Source: UBA3478 sp036782715
Lineage (GTDB): Bacteria > Bacteroidota > Bacteroidia > Flavobacteriales > Flavobacteriaceae
Length of the DNA: 64,000 nt
Assembly (NCBI GenBank): GCA_036782715.1
Contig: DAIPYN010000001.1
Coordinates: 1-64,000 of the forward strand
Direction of reading: 5' to 3'
Translations under genes and position numbers: made by a program
Notes under the pieces: model-generated
The model's input: the letters and a program-made list of their open reading frames with translations, nothing else
Told to the model about the DNA's origin: nothing
The model's database searches: none
Shown: in pieces, positions 42,260 through 50,452 of the stretch
How the letters are laid out: every line of letters starts with the position of its first letter
Numbering within the stretch: position 1 is the first letter of the stretch

Positions 42260-44236
42260 TTGATTGCACAATCTACCATAGATAAAGTCTACGAAATTGC
42301 CCGAGTAGAAGAGGTGATTGGAGACTATGTACAGTTAAAAAAATCGGGCGCCAACTATAAGGGCTTAAGTCCTTTTAATAGTGAGAAAACTCCCAGCTTT
42401 ATGGTTTCTCCCGTTAAGCAAATCTGGAAGGATTTCAGTAGCGGTAAAGGGGGTAATGTTATTGCTTTTTTAATGGAGCTAGAACACTTTACCTATCCCG
42501 AGGCAATCAAGCACCTGGCGCGTAAATATGGGATTGAAATAGAAGAAACGATTCAGGATGAGGCGCAGAAAAAGTTACAAGATCACAAGGAAAGCCTTTA
42601 TCTTATTAATCAATTTGCAGCACATCATTTTGAAGATTTGTTGAACCGTTCTGAAACGGGCAAGGCGATAGGTCTTAGCTATTTTCAAGAAAGGGGCTTT
42701 ACCACGGCTACCATTAAGAAGTTTGGTTTAGGTTTTGGAGGAACTAGTTTTGACGGCCTAGTAAAGGCGGCAGAAGCCAAAGGTCATCAGATGAACTATC
42801 TCACCGAGTTAGGTCTTTGTATTGAAAAAGATGGGGCGTCAGGGAGCTTTTTTGATCGATTCAGAGATCGAGTCATTTTCCCTATCCATAGCAATAGTGG
42901 AAGAGTATTAGGTTTTGGTGGTCGTATTCTTGACAGTCAAAAGAAAGTAGCGAAGTACGTTAATTCACCGGAGAGCCCTATTTACCATAAGAGTAAAGTT
43001 TTATACGGTATCTACTATGCCAAGTCAGCGATGGCAAAGGCAAATAACTGTTATCTTGTAGAAGGGTATACGGATGTTATTCAGCTTCATCAAAGTGGTG
43101 TCGAAAACGTAGTTTCTTCTAGTGGTACCGCACTTAGCGAGTCTCAAATTAGAATGATACAGCGTCTTTGTCAGACCATAACGGTTCTTTTTGACGGTGA
43201 TGACGCTGGAGTTAGAGCTTCGCTTCGTAACATTGATCTGATTCTTAAGGAGGGAATGAACGTTCGAGTTGTTCCGTTTGCAGAGGGTGAAGATCCAGAT
43301 AGTTTTGCCCGAACTCATTCTCCTGCCGAAGTCAAGAATTACCTCGAAGAACAATCGGTAGATTTCATTTCATTTAAAACTCAAATACTGCTTAAAGAAG
43401 CAGGTAGTGATTCTAGCAAAGTAGCTGCAGCTATTCGTGATTTAGTTTCTAGTATTGCTTGTATTCCAGATCCGATTAGTCAAGAGCTATACGTCAGGCA
43501 GACGGCAAAAGACTTAAATGTTTCAGAGGGAGTGCTTTTTGCTAGTTTAGCAGATCTTACTGCCAAGCAAGTGAGGGATACCAAAAAGGCAGCGAAAAAA
43601 CCGACTTCATTATCGGTAGTTTCTCGCCTATCGGAGCAAAAAAAACCGGAAGTTAATCGACTTGAAGTCTTAGAGTCATCGCTTATCAAAACCTTGCTAT
43701 TGTACGGTAATCGGGTTGCTTTTTTTGAAGATGAGGTGCTTAAAGAAGGGGAAGAGGGTGAAATTGTAACCGAAAAAGTAATTCAGGAAATGAAGGTCTA
43801 TGAAAAGATTTTTTTAGAATTACAGCAAGATGAATTAGCCTTCTCAAACCAATCCTTTCAAGAATTGTTCAAGCGAGTTACTGAATTCTACGTAACTGCA
43901 GGTGAAGAAGCTAATATGCAAAGCTTTGTACGATCGCTCACTGGAGAAAACGACCAGCCATTAGTTGATCTGGTCAGTACGATTTTGCTTGAAGATGAAC
44001 AATACCTCTTACACGATTGGGAGCGTAAGAATATTTTTGCAAAGGCTAAAGAAGACTCTGTTGACCGATTGGTTACCGAAACTATTCTATCGCTTAGAGC
44101 ATATCTTTTAGATCAACAAATAAAGAAATTACAAGAAGCCTCAAAAGAGGATACACATGCTATTGAAGAAGTAATTGATTACCTTCAGCTAGGCCAATTA
44201 TTAAATAAGAAGTTAAATCGAGTGCTAAGCTTCTAA
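42260..44236 (+). CDS. dnaG: DNA primase DnaG with zinc ligands lost
   Basis: Makes RNA primers at the replication fork. The 658-residue protein has the N-terminal CHC2-type fold, the RNA polymerase domain (KFGLGFGGTSFDG, FPIHSNSGRVLGFGGRIL) and a TOPRIM core (CYLVEGYTDVIQL, then TVLFDGDDAG with the DxD). The zinc-ribbon ligands are replaced: the usual Cys-His-Cys-Cys positions read S37, N40, D58 and S61 (GLSPFNSEKTPSF and IWKDFSSGKGG). The C-terminal region should bind DnaB. The start is TTG (MIAQSTIDKVYEIARVEE); the stop overlaps nadE by 4 bases (CTAA). Confidence 0.95.
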   Translation: MIAQSTIDKVYEIARVEEVIGDYVQLKKSGANYKGLSPFNSEKTPSFMVSPVKQIWKDFSSGKGGNVIAFLMELEHFTYPEAIKHLARKYGIEIEETIQDEAQKKLQDHKESLYLINQFAAHHFEDLLNRSETGKAIGLSYFQERGFTTATIKKFGLGFGGTSFDGLVKAAEAKGHQMNYLTELGLCIEKDGASGSFFDRFRDRVIFPIHSNSGRVLGFGGRILDSQKKVAKYVNSPESPIYHKSKVLYGIYYAKSAMAKANNCYLVEGYTDVIQLHQSGVENVVSSSGTALSESQIRMIQRLCQTITVLFDGDDAGVRASLRNIDLILKEGMNVRVVPFAEGEDPDSFARTHSPAEVKNYLEEQSVDFISFKTQILLKEAGSDSSKVAAAIRDLVSSIACIPDPISQELYVRQTAKDLNVSEGVLFASLADLTAKQVRDTKKAAKKPTSLSVVSRLSEQKKPEVNRLEVLESSLIKTLLLYGNRVAFFEDEVLKEGEEGEIVTEKVIQEMKVYEKIFLELQQDELAFSNQSFQELFKRVTEFYVTAGEEANMQSFVRSLTGENDQPLVDLVSTILLEDEQYLLHDWERKNIFAKAKEDSVDRLVTETILSLRAYLLDQQIKKLQEASKEDTHAIEEVIDYLQLGQLLNKKLNRVLSF

Positions 44237-45024
44237 CGAAGTTCGCTTGGTATTTCACAAACCGGTATAGGTAGCATTTTATGGTGGTTGGCATTGTGAA
44301 ATTTAATATAGGTTTCGAACACCTCGCGTTCTCTGCCTTCAAAATCACTAGCTTGTTTACCTTCATCTTGTCTAGCCATCGCCCATTCAAGTTCGGGATA
44401 CGAGGCTCCGATTTGATCTTCATCGGTTCGGTCATCTCCCCATAAGCCGTCTGTTGGGGGTGCTTGCACAATTGCTTCATTTACACCCAGATATTTTCCT
44501 AATGCGGTCACTTCGGTTTTGGTCAGATCGGCTATAGGGCTTAAATCAACCCCGCCATCTCCGTACTTTGTATAAAAGCCAACGCCAAAGTCTTCTACTT
44601 TATTGCCAGTCCCTGCGACTAAGGCGTGATTACAACTAGCTATGTAGTACAGTGTTGTCATTCGTAGCCGTGCACGAGAATTTGCCTCAGCAAGTAGGGT
44701 TTGTTCTTCTGTAGCTCCTTTGATGGTTTGCGAAGCAATAAAATGATCGAAAACCGATGTAAGGGATACTTCTGCTATTTTGACATTGTTAAATTTTGAA
44801 GCCAGCCAGTTCATGTGAGCCATGCCTCGGTCGACCTGATTTTCGGCCTGATGAATGGGCATGTTCACTACAGTAACCTCTAAGCCGGTTAATGCACATA
44901 GTGTTGAGGTGGTTGCTGAGTCAATACCTCCTGAAACTCCGATAACAAAGCCTTTAACCCCGGCGTTTTCGGCATAGGATTTTAACCAGTTAACGATATG
45001 ATTTTGGATAGATGCTGCCTTCAT
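44233..45024 (-). CDS. nadE: NH3-dependent NAD+ synthetase
   Basis: Last step of NAD synthesis, amidating deamido-NAD. The 263-residue protein has the PP-loop SGGIDS at 31-36, then VAGTGNKVEDFGVGFYTKYGDG and PPTDGLWGDDRTDE. There is no glutaminase domain, so it uses free ammonia. The frame is open to 45072, but those codons lie in the divergent promoter; the ATG at 45024 gives MKAASIQNHIVNWLKSYAEN and fits. Confidence 0.94.
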   Translation of the reverse strand: MKAASIQNHIVNWLKSYAENAGVKGFVIGVSGGIDSATTSTLCALTGLEVTVVNMPIHQAENQVDRGMAHMNWLASKFNNVKIAEVSLTSVFDHFIASQTIKGATEEQTLLAEANSRARLRMTTLYYIASCNHALVAGTGNKVEDFGVGFYTKYGDGGVDLSPIADLTKTEVTALGKYLGVNEAIVQAPPTDGLWGDDRTDEDQIGASYPELEWAMARQDEGKQASDFEGREREVFETYIKFHNANHHKMLPIPVCEIPSELR

Positions 45025-45031
45025 AGCTTTA

Positions 45032-45064
45032 TTTGCAAAGGTACGGATCAGAGTGGTATTTTTG
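45032..45064 (+). promoter_or_regulatory. Promoter of gldC (TTTG-N21-TATTTTTG)
   Basis: TTTG (45032-45035) is followed after 21 bases by TATTTTTG (45057-45064), an exact TAnnTTTG. The predicted start point is about 18 bases before the gldC ATG at 45089. It interlocks with the nadE promoter on the other strand. Confidence 0.68.
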
Positions 45065-45067
45065 CAA
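45036..45067 (-). promoter_or_regulatory. Promoter of nadE (TTG-N21-TACCTTTG)
   Basis: On the minus strand TTG (45067-45065) is followed after 21 bases by TACCTTTG (45043-45036), an exact TAnnTTTG, just before the nadE ATG at 45024. Its -33 box directly abuts the -7 element of the opposing gldC promoter. Confidence 0.68.
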
Positions 45068-45088
45068 CTCAAACTAAATCAACTAACA

Positions 45089-45424
45089 ATGGCAATTGCG
45101 CACGAATCTACGATTGAATTAACGGTTGGCCTTGATGAAAACAGGGTGCCTGAGACTTTAAATTGGTCTGCTAAAGATGGGGGTGTTGATGGCGAAGAGG
45201 CAAAGGCAATGCTTTTGTCGGTATGGGACCCCAATCAGAAAGAAACCTTATCGATTGATTTGTGGACTAAAGATATGCCTGTTGATGAGATGAAGTTATT
45301 TTTTCATCAAACCTTGGTGAGTATGACGCAAACGTTTGTTCGTGCTACCCAGGATGAAAAGATGGGTGCTACAATGAAGGATTTTACTGATTACTTCGCT
45401 GAAAAACTAGAATTGAAGGCCTGA
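45089..45424 (+). CDS. gldC: Gliding motility-associated protein GldC
   Basis: A 111-residue cytoplasmic protein (MAIAHESTIELTVGLDENRV, then GGVDGEEAKAMLLSVWDP and ETLSIDLWTKDMPVDEMKLF). GldC supports gliding in Flavobacterium; its exact role is unclear, and it is widespread in flavobacteria including non-gliders. The partner gene gldB is not here. The frame reaches back to 45053, but the ATG at 45089 fits the family. The 3' end overlaps the convergent engB by 34 bases. Confidence 0.88.
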   Translation: MAIAHESTIELTVGLDENRVPETLNWSAKDGGVDGEEAKAMLLSVWDPNQKETLSIDLWTKDMPVDEMKLFFHQTLVSMTQTFVRATQDEKMGATMKDFTDYFAEKLELKA

Positions 45425-46011
45425 TTTAATTCGTCGATTACTTCGAGTAATTCTTCTCTTCCGGTTCCGTTCGAGGAAGAAGTGACCAGATGAGGGGGAG
45501 CAAATTCCCAAAGTGTATCGGTCATCTCTTTTAAGTAGGCGTTTACTTGTCTTTCGATTGCCCCAGGTTTTAATTTGTCCGCTTTGGTGAAGACGATATA
45601 AAAAGGTCTTTCGTTTTCAGTTAGCCACACCATGAACTCTAGATCGATGGGTTGTGGATGATGTCTAATGTCTACTAGGACAAAGGTACATACTAGCTGT
45701 TCCCGCTTTTTAAAGTATTCTTGTATGTAGGATTGAAACTGTTTTTTGTCTTTCTTAGAAACTCTTGCGTATCCATATCCGGGGAGATCAACCAAAAACC
45801 ACTGCCCATTGATGATAAAGTGATTAATGAGTTGAGTTTTACCTGGTCTTCCAGATGTTTTTGCAAGTGACTTACGAAGTGTTAATCGGTTGATCAGTGA
45901 TGATTTACCGACATTCGAACGCCCGATAAAGGCGTATTCAGGGATGACTGCCTTTGGACACTGCTCCACCTTTGAGTTGCTCATCACAAATTCTGCAGAG
46001 CGTACTTGCAT
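45391..46011 (-). CDS. engB: EngB/YsxC ribosome biogenesis GTPase
   Basis: A 206-residue GTPase needed for 50S assembly. Motifs: IGRSNVGKSSLINRL (G1), DLPGYGYARVSKKDK (G3 region), and FTKADKLKPG (G4 TKAD). Length and motif order fit the family. It is 10 bases from the hydrolase gene upstream on the same strand. Confidence 0.96.
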   Translation of the reverse strand: MQVRSAEFVMSNSKVEQCPKAVIPEYAFIGRSNVGKSSLINRLTLRKSLAKTSGRPGKTQLINHFIINGQWFLVDLPGYGYARVSKKDKKQFQSYIQEYFKKREQLVCTFVLVDIRHHPQPIDLEFMVWLTENERPFYIVFTKADKLKPGAIERQVNAYLKEMTDTLWEFAPPHLVTSSSNGTGREELLEVIDELNQAFNSSFSAK

Positions 46012-46021
46012 AAACTACTTT

Positions 46022-46792
46022 TTAGATTCCTGATTCTTTAAACCAGTTCATAAGAATCTCGTTGAAGCGATCAGGATGTTCCATCATCGCTGCATGTCCA
46101 CATTTATCGACCCAGTACAAAGAAGAGTTAGGTAATAATTTGTGGAATTCTTCTGCTACTTCGGGAGGAGTAACCTTGTCGTTTTTCCCCCAAATGATAC
46201 AAGTAGGCACTTTGAATTTTGGAAGGTCTTTCGCCATGTTGTGTCGAATCGCACTTTTCGCAATCGCTAAGGTTTTGACCAGTTTACTGCGGTCATTAAC
46301 CAAATCAAAAACCTCGTCTACGATTTCCTTGGTAGCCACCTTTGGATCGTAGAATACTTCTTCTGCTTTGTTTTTGATGTATTGGTAGTCTCCTCGTTTT
46401 GGATAAGAATCACCCATTGAGTTCTCGTATAGACCTGAACTTCCTGTGATTACTAATGCTTCAACATTTTGAGGATAAAGCTTGGTATGAAGTAAACCGA
46501 TATGACCTCCTAATGAATTACCGAGTAGAATTGCTTTTTCTAATCCGAGCTTTTTCATAAAGCGATCGATATAGTTAGCGAACTCTTTTACAGTAGTTTT
46601 TAGAAGGGGTAGGTCGTATAGAGGTAGTACTGGAATAATTACTCGATACTCATTGTTAGAAAAGTAATCAAGTACTCCTGAAAAGTTGCTAAGACCACCC
46701 ATTAGTCCATGAAGGACGATGATAGCCTTTCCTTTTCCCTGTTCGATAAACTCGAATTCTCCTATAGTCTGTGTGGCGTAGCCTTGTTGCAT
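46022..46792 (-). CDS. Alpha/beta-hydrolase
   Basis: A 256-residue serine hydrolase: oxyanion segment VLHGLMGGLSNFSG, nucleophile elbow LLGNSLGGHIGLL, and catalytic histidine in KCGHAAMMEHPDRF. The elbow is GNSLGG rather than GHSxG. The substrate is unknown. It is placed next to engB and divergent from mraZ, an order seen in several flavobacterial genomes I recall. Confidence 0.88.
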   Translation of the reverse strand: MQQGYATQTIGEFEFIEQGKGKAIIVLHGLMGGLSNFSGVLDYFSNNEYRVIIPVLPLYDLPLLKTTVKEFANYIDRFMKKLGLEKAILLGNSLGGHIGLLHTKLYPQNVEALVITGSSGLYENSMGDSYPKRGDYQYIKNKAEEVFYDPKVATKEIVDEVFDLVNDRSKLVKTLAIAKSAIRHNMAKDLPKFKVPTCIIWGKNDKVTPPEVAEEFHKLLPNSSLYWVDKCGHAAMMEHPDRFNEILMNWFKESGI

Positions 46793-46811
46793 AATTGGTT
46801 GTTGCGAGCGT

Positions 46812-46819
46812 CAAATATA
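46812..46819 (-). promoter_or_regulatory. -7 element (TATATTTG) of the hydrolase-engB unit
   Basis: Minus-strand TATATTTG matches TAnnTTTG and lies 19 bases before the ATG at 46792. The mraZ promoter on the other strand uses the same sequence. Confidence 0.5.
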
Positions 46820-46864
46820 GAAAATTAGCAGAACTACACACCTTTTGATAACTTCTTTAAAATT

Positions 46865-46898
46865 GTGGATAAATGTGTGATAATGTGTAAAAAAGTGG
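46865..46898 (+). promoter_or_regulatory. MraZ box array: four GTG[G/T] repeats at exact 10-bp spacing
   Basis: GTGG (46865-46868), GTGT (46875-46878), GTGT (46885-46888) and GTGG (46895-46898), each preceded by A/T bases (aatt, aaat, taat, aaaa). Known MraZ operators are tandem repeats with about 10-bp period: TGGGN in E. coli and AAAGTG[T/G]N3 in Mycoplasma. The array overlaps the -33 region of the mraZ promoter, so binding would repress the cluster. Confidence 0.75.
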
Positions 46899-46910
46899 TA
46901 ATTTCATGGC

Positions 46911-46918
46911 TATATTTG
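46911..46918 (+). promoter_or_regulatory. -7 element (TATATTTG) of the division and cell-wall cluster
   Basis: An exact TAnnTTTG 17 bases before the mraZ ATG at 46935 and 13 bases after the last MraZ box. Confidence 0.6.
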
Positions 46919-46934
46919 AAGAGAAATCGAAAGT

Positions 46935-47396
46935 ATGACTCATTTAATCGGTCAATTTGAATGCAAGGCAGATGCTAAGGGGCGTGTAAATCTCCCTGTA
47001 GCGCTGAAGCAGCAGCTTGTTCCGATTTTAGAAAAAGGGTTTGTTTTAAAGAGGTCAGTGTTTCAAACCTGTCTCGAACTTTATCCCAAGGAGGCATACG
47101 ATGAGTTGATGATGAAAATCGTTGCTAAGAATCAGTTTAGTAGAAACTATGATACGTTTCTAAGAAACTTTTTAGCCGGTTCTCAGGAAGTGAGTATTGA
47201 GGAGCATGGAAGAGTTCAGATCCCGAAACCGCTCATTTCGTTCGCTCAAATCAAAAAGGAGGTTGTGTTGGCTTCGGCTATTAACCGAATTGAGATTTGG
47301 GACAAAGCTCGTTACGAAGCTGTATTGCAAGAAGGTCAGGATGTGTATGCTGATCTCGCCGAAGCTATTTTCTCTGACAATGACCAACTATCATAA
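46935..47396 (+). CDS. mraZ: MraZ, transcriptional regulator of the dcw cluster
   Basis: A 153-residue DNA-binding protein with two SpoVT/AbrB-like halves (IGQFECKADAKGRVNLPVAL and the second EHGRVQIPKPLISFA). MraZ oligomers bind tandem repeats in front of their own gene and repress the cluster. A matching four-repeat array lies 37 bases upstream. Its end overlaps rsmH by 17 bases. Confidence 0.96.
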   Translation: MTHLIGQFECKADAKGRVNLPVALKQQLVPILEKGFVLKRSVFQTCLELYPKEAYDELMMKIVAKNQFSRNYDTFLRNFLAGSQEVSIEEHGRVQIPKPLISFAQIKKEVVLASAINRIEIWDKARYEAVLQEGQDVYADLAEAIFSDNDQLS

Positions 47397-48300
47397 CCCT
47401 GTATTACTAGAGGCTTGCATCGCAGGTCTTAATATTGAGCCGAATGGCGTCTATGTGGATGTCACCTTTGGTGGCGGGGGTCATTCTAGGGCTATTTTAG
47501 AAAGATTAGGTGAATCAGGAAGGTTGATTGCCTTCGATCAAGATGAAGACGCCTTGTCTAACAGGATCGATGATTCGCGATTCACTTTGGTTCCTGCGAA
47601 TTTCAAGAATCTTGGCGCTCATTTACGTTTTTTAAACATCCGTAAGATTGACGGGTTGCTGGCCGATTTTGGTGTTTCATCGCATCAGTTCGACCAGGCT
47701 GAGAGGGGTTTTTCTACTCGGTTTGATGCACCGCTTGATATGCGGATGAATCAATCAATGGAGCGCAACGCACGAGATATTATTGCTGAATTTTCGGCCG
47801 AGGAGTTGGCTTCGTTGTTTCGCAAATATGCTGATTTACCGAATGCTTATACCCTTGCCAAGGCTATTGAATCTGCGAGAACTACTGGTTTGATTGAAAC
47901 TACCTTTGATCTGATTCAAAGTTTAGAGTCTGCTATCTATGCACCTAAGCGCAATCAGCAATTGGCTCAGGTATTCCAAGCAATTCGAATCGAGGTGAAT
48001 AAGGAGTTAGAGGTCATCGAATCGCTTCTAATGCAATTAGGTAAGGTAATGGATCCTGGTGCTCGCGCCGTTTTCATTAGTTATCACTCCTTAGAAGATC
48101 GATTGGTTAAGAATTTTATTCGAAGCTCTCGATTTGAGGGTGAGGCTGAAAAGGATCATTTTGGTAACCCTAACGTTGATTTTAAAAAGGTGGGAGGAGT
48201 TCAAACGCCTTCAGAGAGAGAATTATTAGAAAATACCCGATCGCGAAGTGCTAAACTGCGTGTTGCTCAGCGTATCGAAAATAAATACAGGTCGATATGA
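47380..48300 (+). CDS. rsmH: RsmH, 16S rRNA C1402 N4-methyltransferase (MraW)
   Basis: A 306-residue SAM-dependent methyltransferase with VDVTFGGGGHSRAIL, then ADFGVSSHQFDQAERGFS and the C-terminal VFISYHSLEDRLVKNF. The open frame extends back to 47197 inside mraZ; the ATG at 47380 (MTNYHNPVLLEACI) is the family start. Confidence 0.97.
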   Translation: MTNYHNPVLLEACIAGLNIEPNGVYVDVTFGGGGHSRAILERLGESGRLIAFDQDEDALSNRIDDSRFTLVPANFKNLGAHLRFLNIRKIDGLLADFGVSSHQFDQAERGFSTRFDAPLDMRMNQSMERNARDIIAEFSAEELASLFRKYADLPNAYTLAKAIESARTTGLIETTFDLIQSLESAIYAPKRNQQLAQVFQAIRIEVNKELEVIESLLMQLGKVMDPGARAVFISYHSLEDRLVKNFIRSSRFEGEAEKDHFGNPNVDFKKVGGVQTPSERELLENTRSRSAKLRVAQRIENKYRSI

Positions 48301-48605
48301 AACGATTTCTAATTGACTTGTTAAAGGGACATCCTCTGGTTAATGAAGAGGCTTATAAAAACTGGAGGTTCATCTTCTTCGTGCTCTTCCTTTTTATACT
48401 GATGATTTATGCTGCTCATCGTATCGATCAAAAGGTGATTAAGATTGATGGTCTTAATCGACAATTAAGTGCTCTTAGAAACGAGCATGTTGATAATCGA
48501 CAACGCATTCAAAAGGCGCGTCTAGAATCAACCCTGAGAAATCAATTGGCTCCTGTCGGATTGCAGCCTACCGATCAGCCTCCACTAATACTCATCGTCG
48601 AATGA
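48297..48605 (+). CDS. FtsL-like division protein
   Basis: A 102-residue single-pass protein: short cytoplasmic N-terminus, one transmembrane segment (FIFFVLFLFILMIYAAH, about 27-43), then a short coiled coil with GLNRQLSALRNEHVDNRQR. Sequence is poorly conserved, but size, topology and the place between rsmH and ftsI fit FtsL, which joins FtsB and FtsQ at the septum. It overlaps both neighbours by 4 bases. Confidence 0.82.
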   Translation: MKRFLIDLLKGHPLVNEEAYKNWRFIFFVLFLFILMIYAAHRIDQKVIKIDGLNRQLSALRNEHVDNRQRIQKARLESTLRNQLAPVGLQPTDQPPLILIVE

Positions 48606-50452
48606 AACAGAATGAAACGCAACAAATGATGATTCGAATCTATGCCGTTGCTGGCATATTGTTTCTATTCGCTTTAGGAGTTTTTTATCGTTTGGCGACG
48701 GTTCAGTTTGTAGAGCGAGAAGAATTAGAGCAATCTACTTTGAACCAAAATCGAAAGATGGAAACTCTTGAGGCGAAGCGAGGTAATGTTTATTCGGTAG
48801 ATGGTGCGCTTTTGGCGACTTCAGTGCCGTCTTATCATATTTACTTTGACCCTACGGTGGTTAAAGAGGAATCGTTTAATGCTGAACTGCGCGGATTATC
48901 TGATTCATTAGCATTATTAACGACTAAGCCTTCATCGTATTGGGTGAATTATCTAAAGAAGGCAAGATCTTCTGGTGACCGCTATGTTAGAATTGCAAGA
49001 GATTTAGATTATCGTCAATATGTCCGGTTAAATGAATTCCCAATTTTTGAGAAGGGTAGAGGTAGAGGTGGTTTGATTGTTGATATGAATATCGCTCGTA
49101 AAAAACCTTTGTCTCCACTTGCCGACCGATTGATCGGATACTACAAGGAAACCGGAGCTGATGAATTTAGAGTAGGGATTGAAGGAGCGTTTAATGACGA
49201 GATTTTAGAGGGTAAGCCGGGAATGCAAGAAGTTCAGCGAATTCAAAAAGGACTTTGGAAGCCTGTAAGTCTGGATAACCGAATCGAGCCTGAGGATGGT
49301 AAAGACGTGGTGACTACCCTAAATAGTAATATTCAAGATATCGCGCATCAGGCTTTAAATAGTGTGCTTACTCGATATAAGGCTGAAAAAGGAACGGTGA
49401 TTGTGATGGACGTTAAATCGGGGGCCATTCGTGCGATGTCTAATCTCACTAAGGCTTCAGAAGGAGTTTACACCGAACAGCTAAATAATGCGGTTGGGTC
49501 GCTATACGAGCCAGGATCAACATTTAAATTAATGAGTTTGGTGGCAGCTCTTGAAGATCGTAAAGTAGATACGAGTACGGTTTTCCATGCGCCCTACGGT
49601 CACTATAAGGTCTACGACCGAATCATTCGCGACTCGCGTCATGGCGGCTATGGGGCAATTTCATTAGCTACTGCATTTACGGTTTCTTCAAATACAGCGT
49701 TTGCAGAAATGATTCACGAAGGATACAAAGAGAATCCAGAAGCTTATGTGAATCGACTTTACAGCATGAAGTTACATCAACCACTAGACATTCCGATTGC
49801 GGGTGAAGCGTCTCCTAAAATTAGATACCCTGGTGAAAAAGGTTGGTCTGGGGTTTCCTTGGCTTTCATGTCTCATGGCTATGAAGTTTCTATGACTCCT
49901 TTACAGGTTTTATCGTACTACAATGCGATAGCTAATGATGGAGTCTATCTGAGGCCTCAATTTATTGAGCAGATTCGAAGAGGTAATCATATTGAGAAGC
50001 AATTTAAACCTGAAGTTGTACATCCATCGATAGCAAGTAAAGCGACCTTGAGAAAAGTTCAACGTTTACTTCGGGATGTTGTTGAAAAGCCTTTTGGTAC
50101 GGCTCATAAGCTTTATGATCCTTATTTCTCTATGGCGGGTAAGACCGGGACTTCTCAAGTGGGTTATCAAAAAGGAAAAGATGAAGTTGATTATGTTTCT
50201 TCCTTTGCGGGTTATTTCCCGGCAGATGATCCTCAGTACTCATGTATTGTAGTGGTGCATCGTCCTGACAAGAACGATAAGATTTATGGTGCTGATGTTG
50301 CAGGACCGGTATTTAAATCTATTGCTCAAAAGATTTATACAACCTCTCCTCATAAAGAGGTGATTCAATTAGACAAACAATTCGCACTACTTAACGTGTT
50401 ATCGCCTTCAGTTACTTCGGCGGAATCAAAAAGGATTAGAAATCGCAGGTGA
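48602..50452 (+). CDS. ftsI: FtsI/PBP3-like septal peptidoglycan transpeptidase
   Basis: Cross-links septal peptidoglycan with FtsW. The 616-residue class B penicillin-binding protein has an N-terminal transmembrane anchor (about 11-30), a pedestal domain, and the penicillin-binding motifs S306-TF-K309 in YEPGSTFKLM, S362-S-N364 in VSSNTAF, and K514-TGT in GKTGTSQVG. The C-terminus ends in a short basic tail; no PASTA repeat is seen. Confidence 0.95.
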   Translation: MKQNETQQMMIRIYAVAGILFLFALGVFYRLATVQFVEREELEQSTLNQNRKMETLEAKRGNVYSVDGALLATSVPSYHIYFDPTVVKEESFNAELRGLSDSLALLTTKPSSYWVNYLKKARSSGDRYVRIARDLDYRQYVRLNEFPIFEKGRGRGGLIVDMNIARKKPLSPLADRLIGYYKETGADEFRVGIEGAFNDEILEGKPGMQEVQRIQKGLWKPVSLDNRIEPEDGKDVVTTLNSNIQDIAHQALNSVLTRYKAEKGTVIVMDVKSGAIRAMSNLTKASEGVYTEQLNNAVGSLYEPGSTFKLMSLVAALEDRKVDTSTVFHAPYGHYKVYDRIIRDSRHGGYGAISLATAFTVSSNTAFAEMIHEGYKENPEAYVNRLYSMKLHQPLDIPIAGEASPKIRYPGEKGWSGVSLAFMSHGYEVSMTPLQVLSYYNAIANDGVYLRPQFIEQIRRGNHIEKQFKPEVVHPSIASKATLRKVQRLLRDVVEKPFGTAHKLYDPYFSMAGKTGTSQVGYQKGKDEVDYVSSFAGYFPADDPQYSCIVVVHRPDKNDKIYGADVAGPVFKSIAQKIYTTSPHKEVIQLDKQFALLNVLSPSVTSAESKRIRNRR

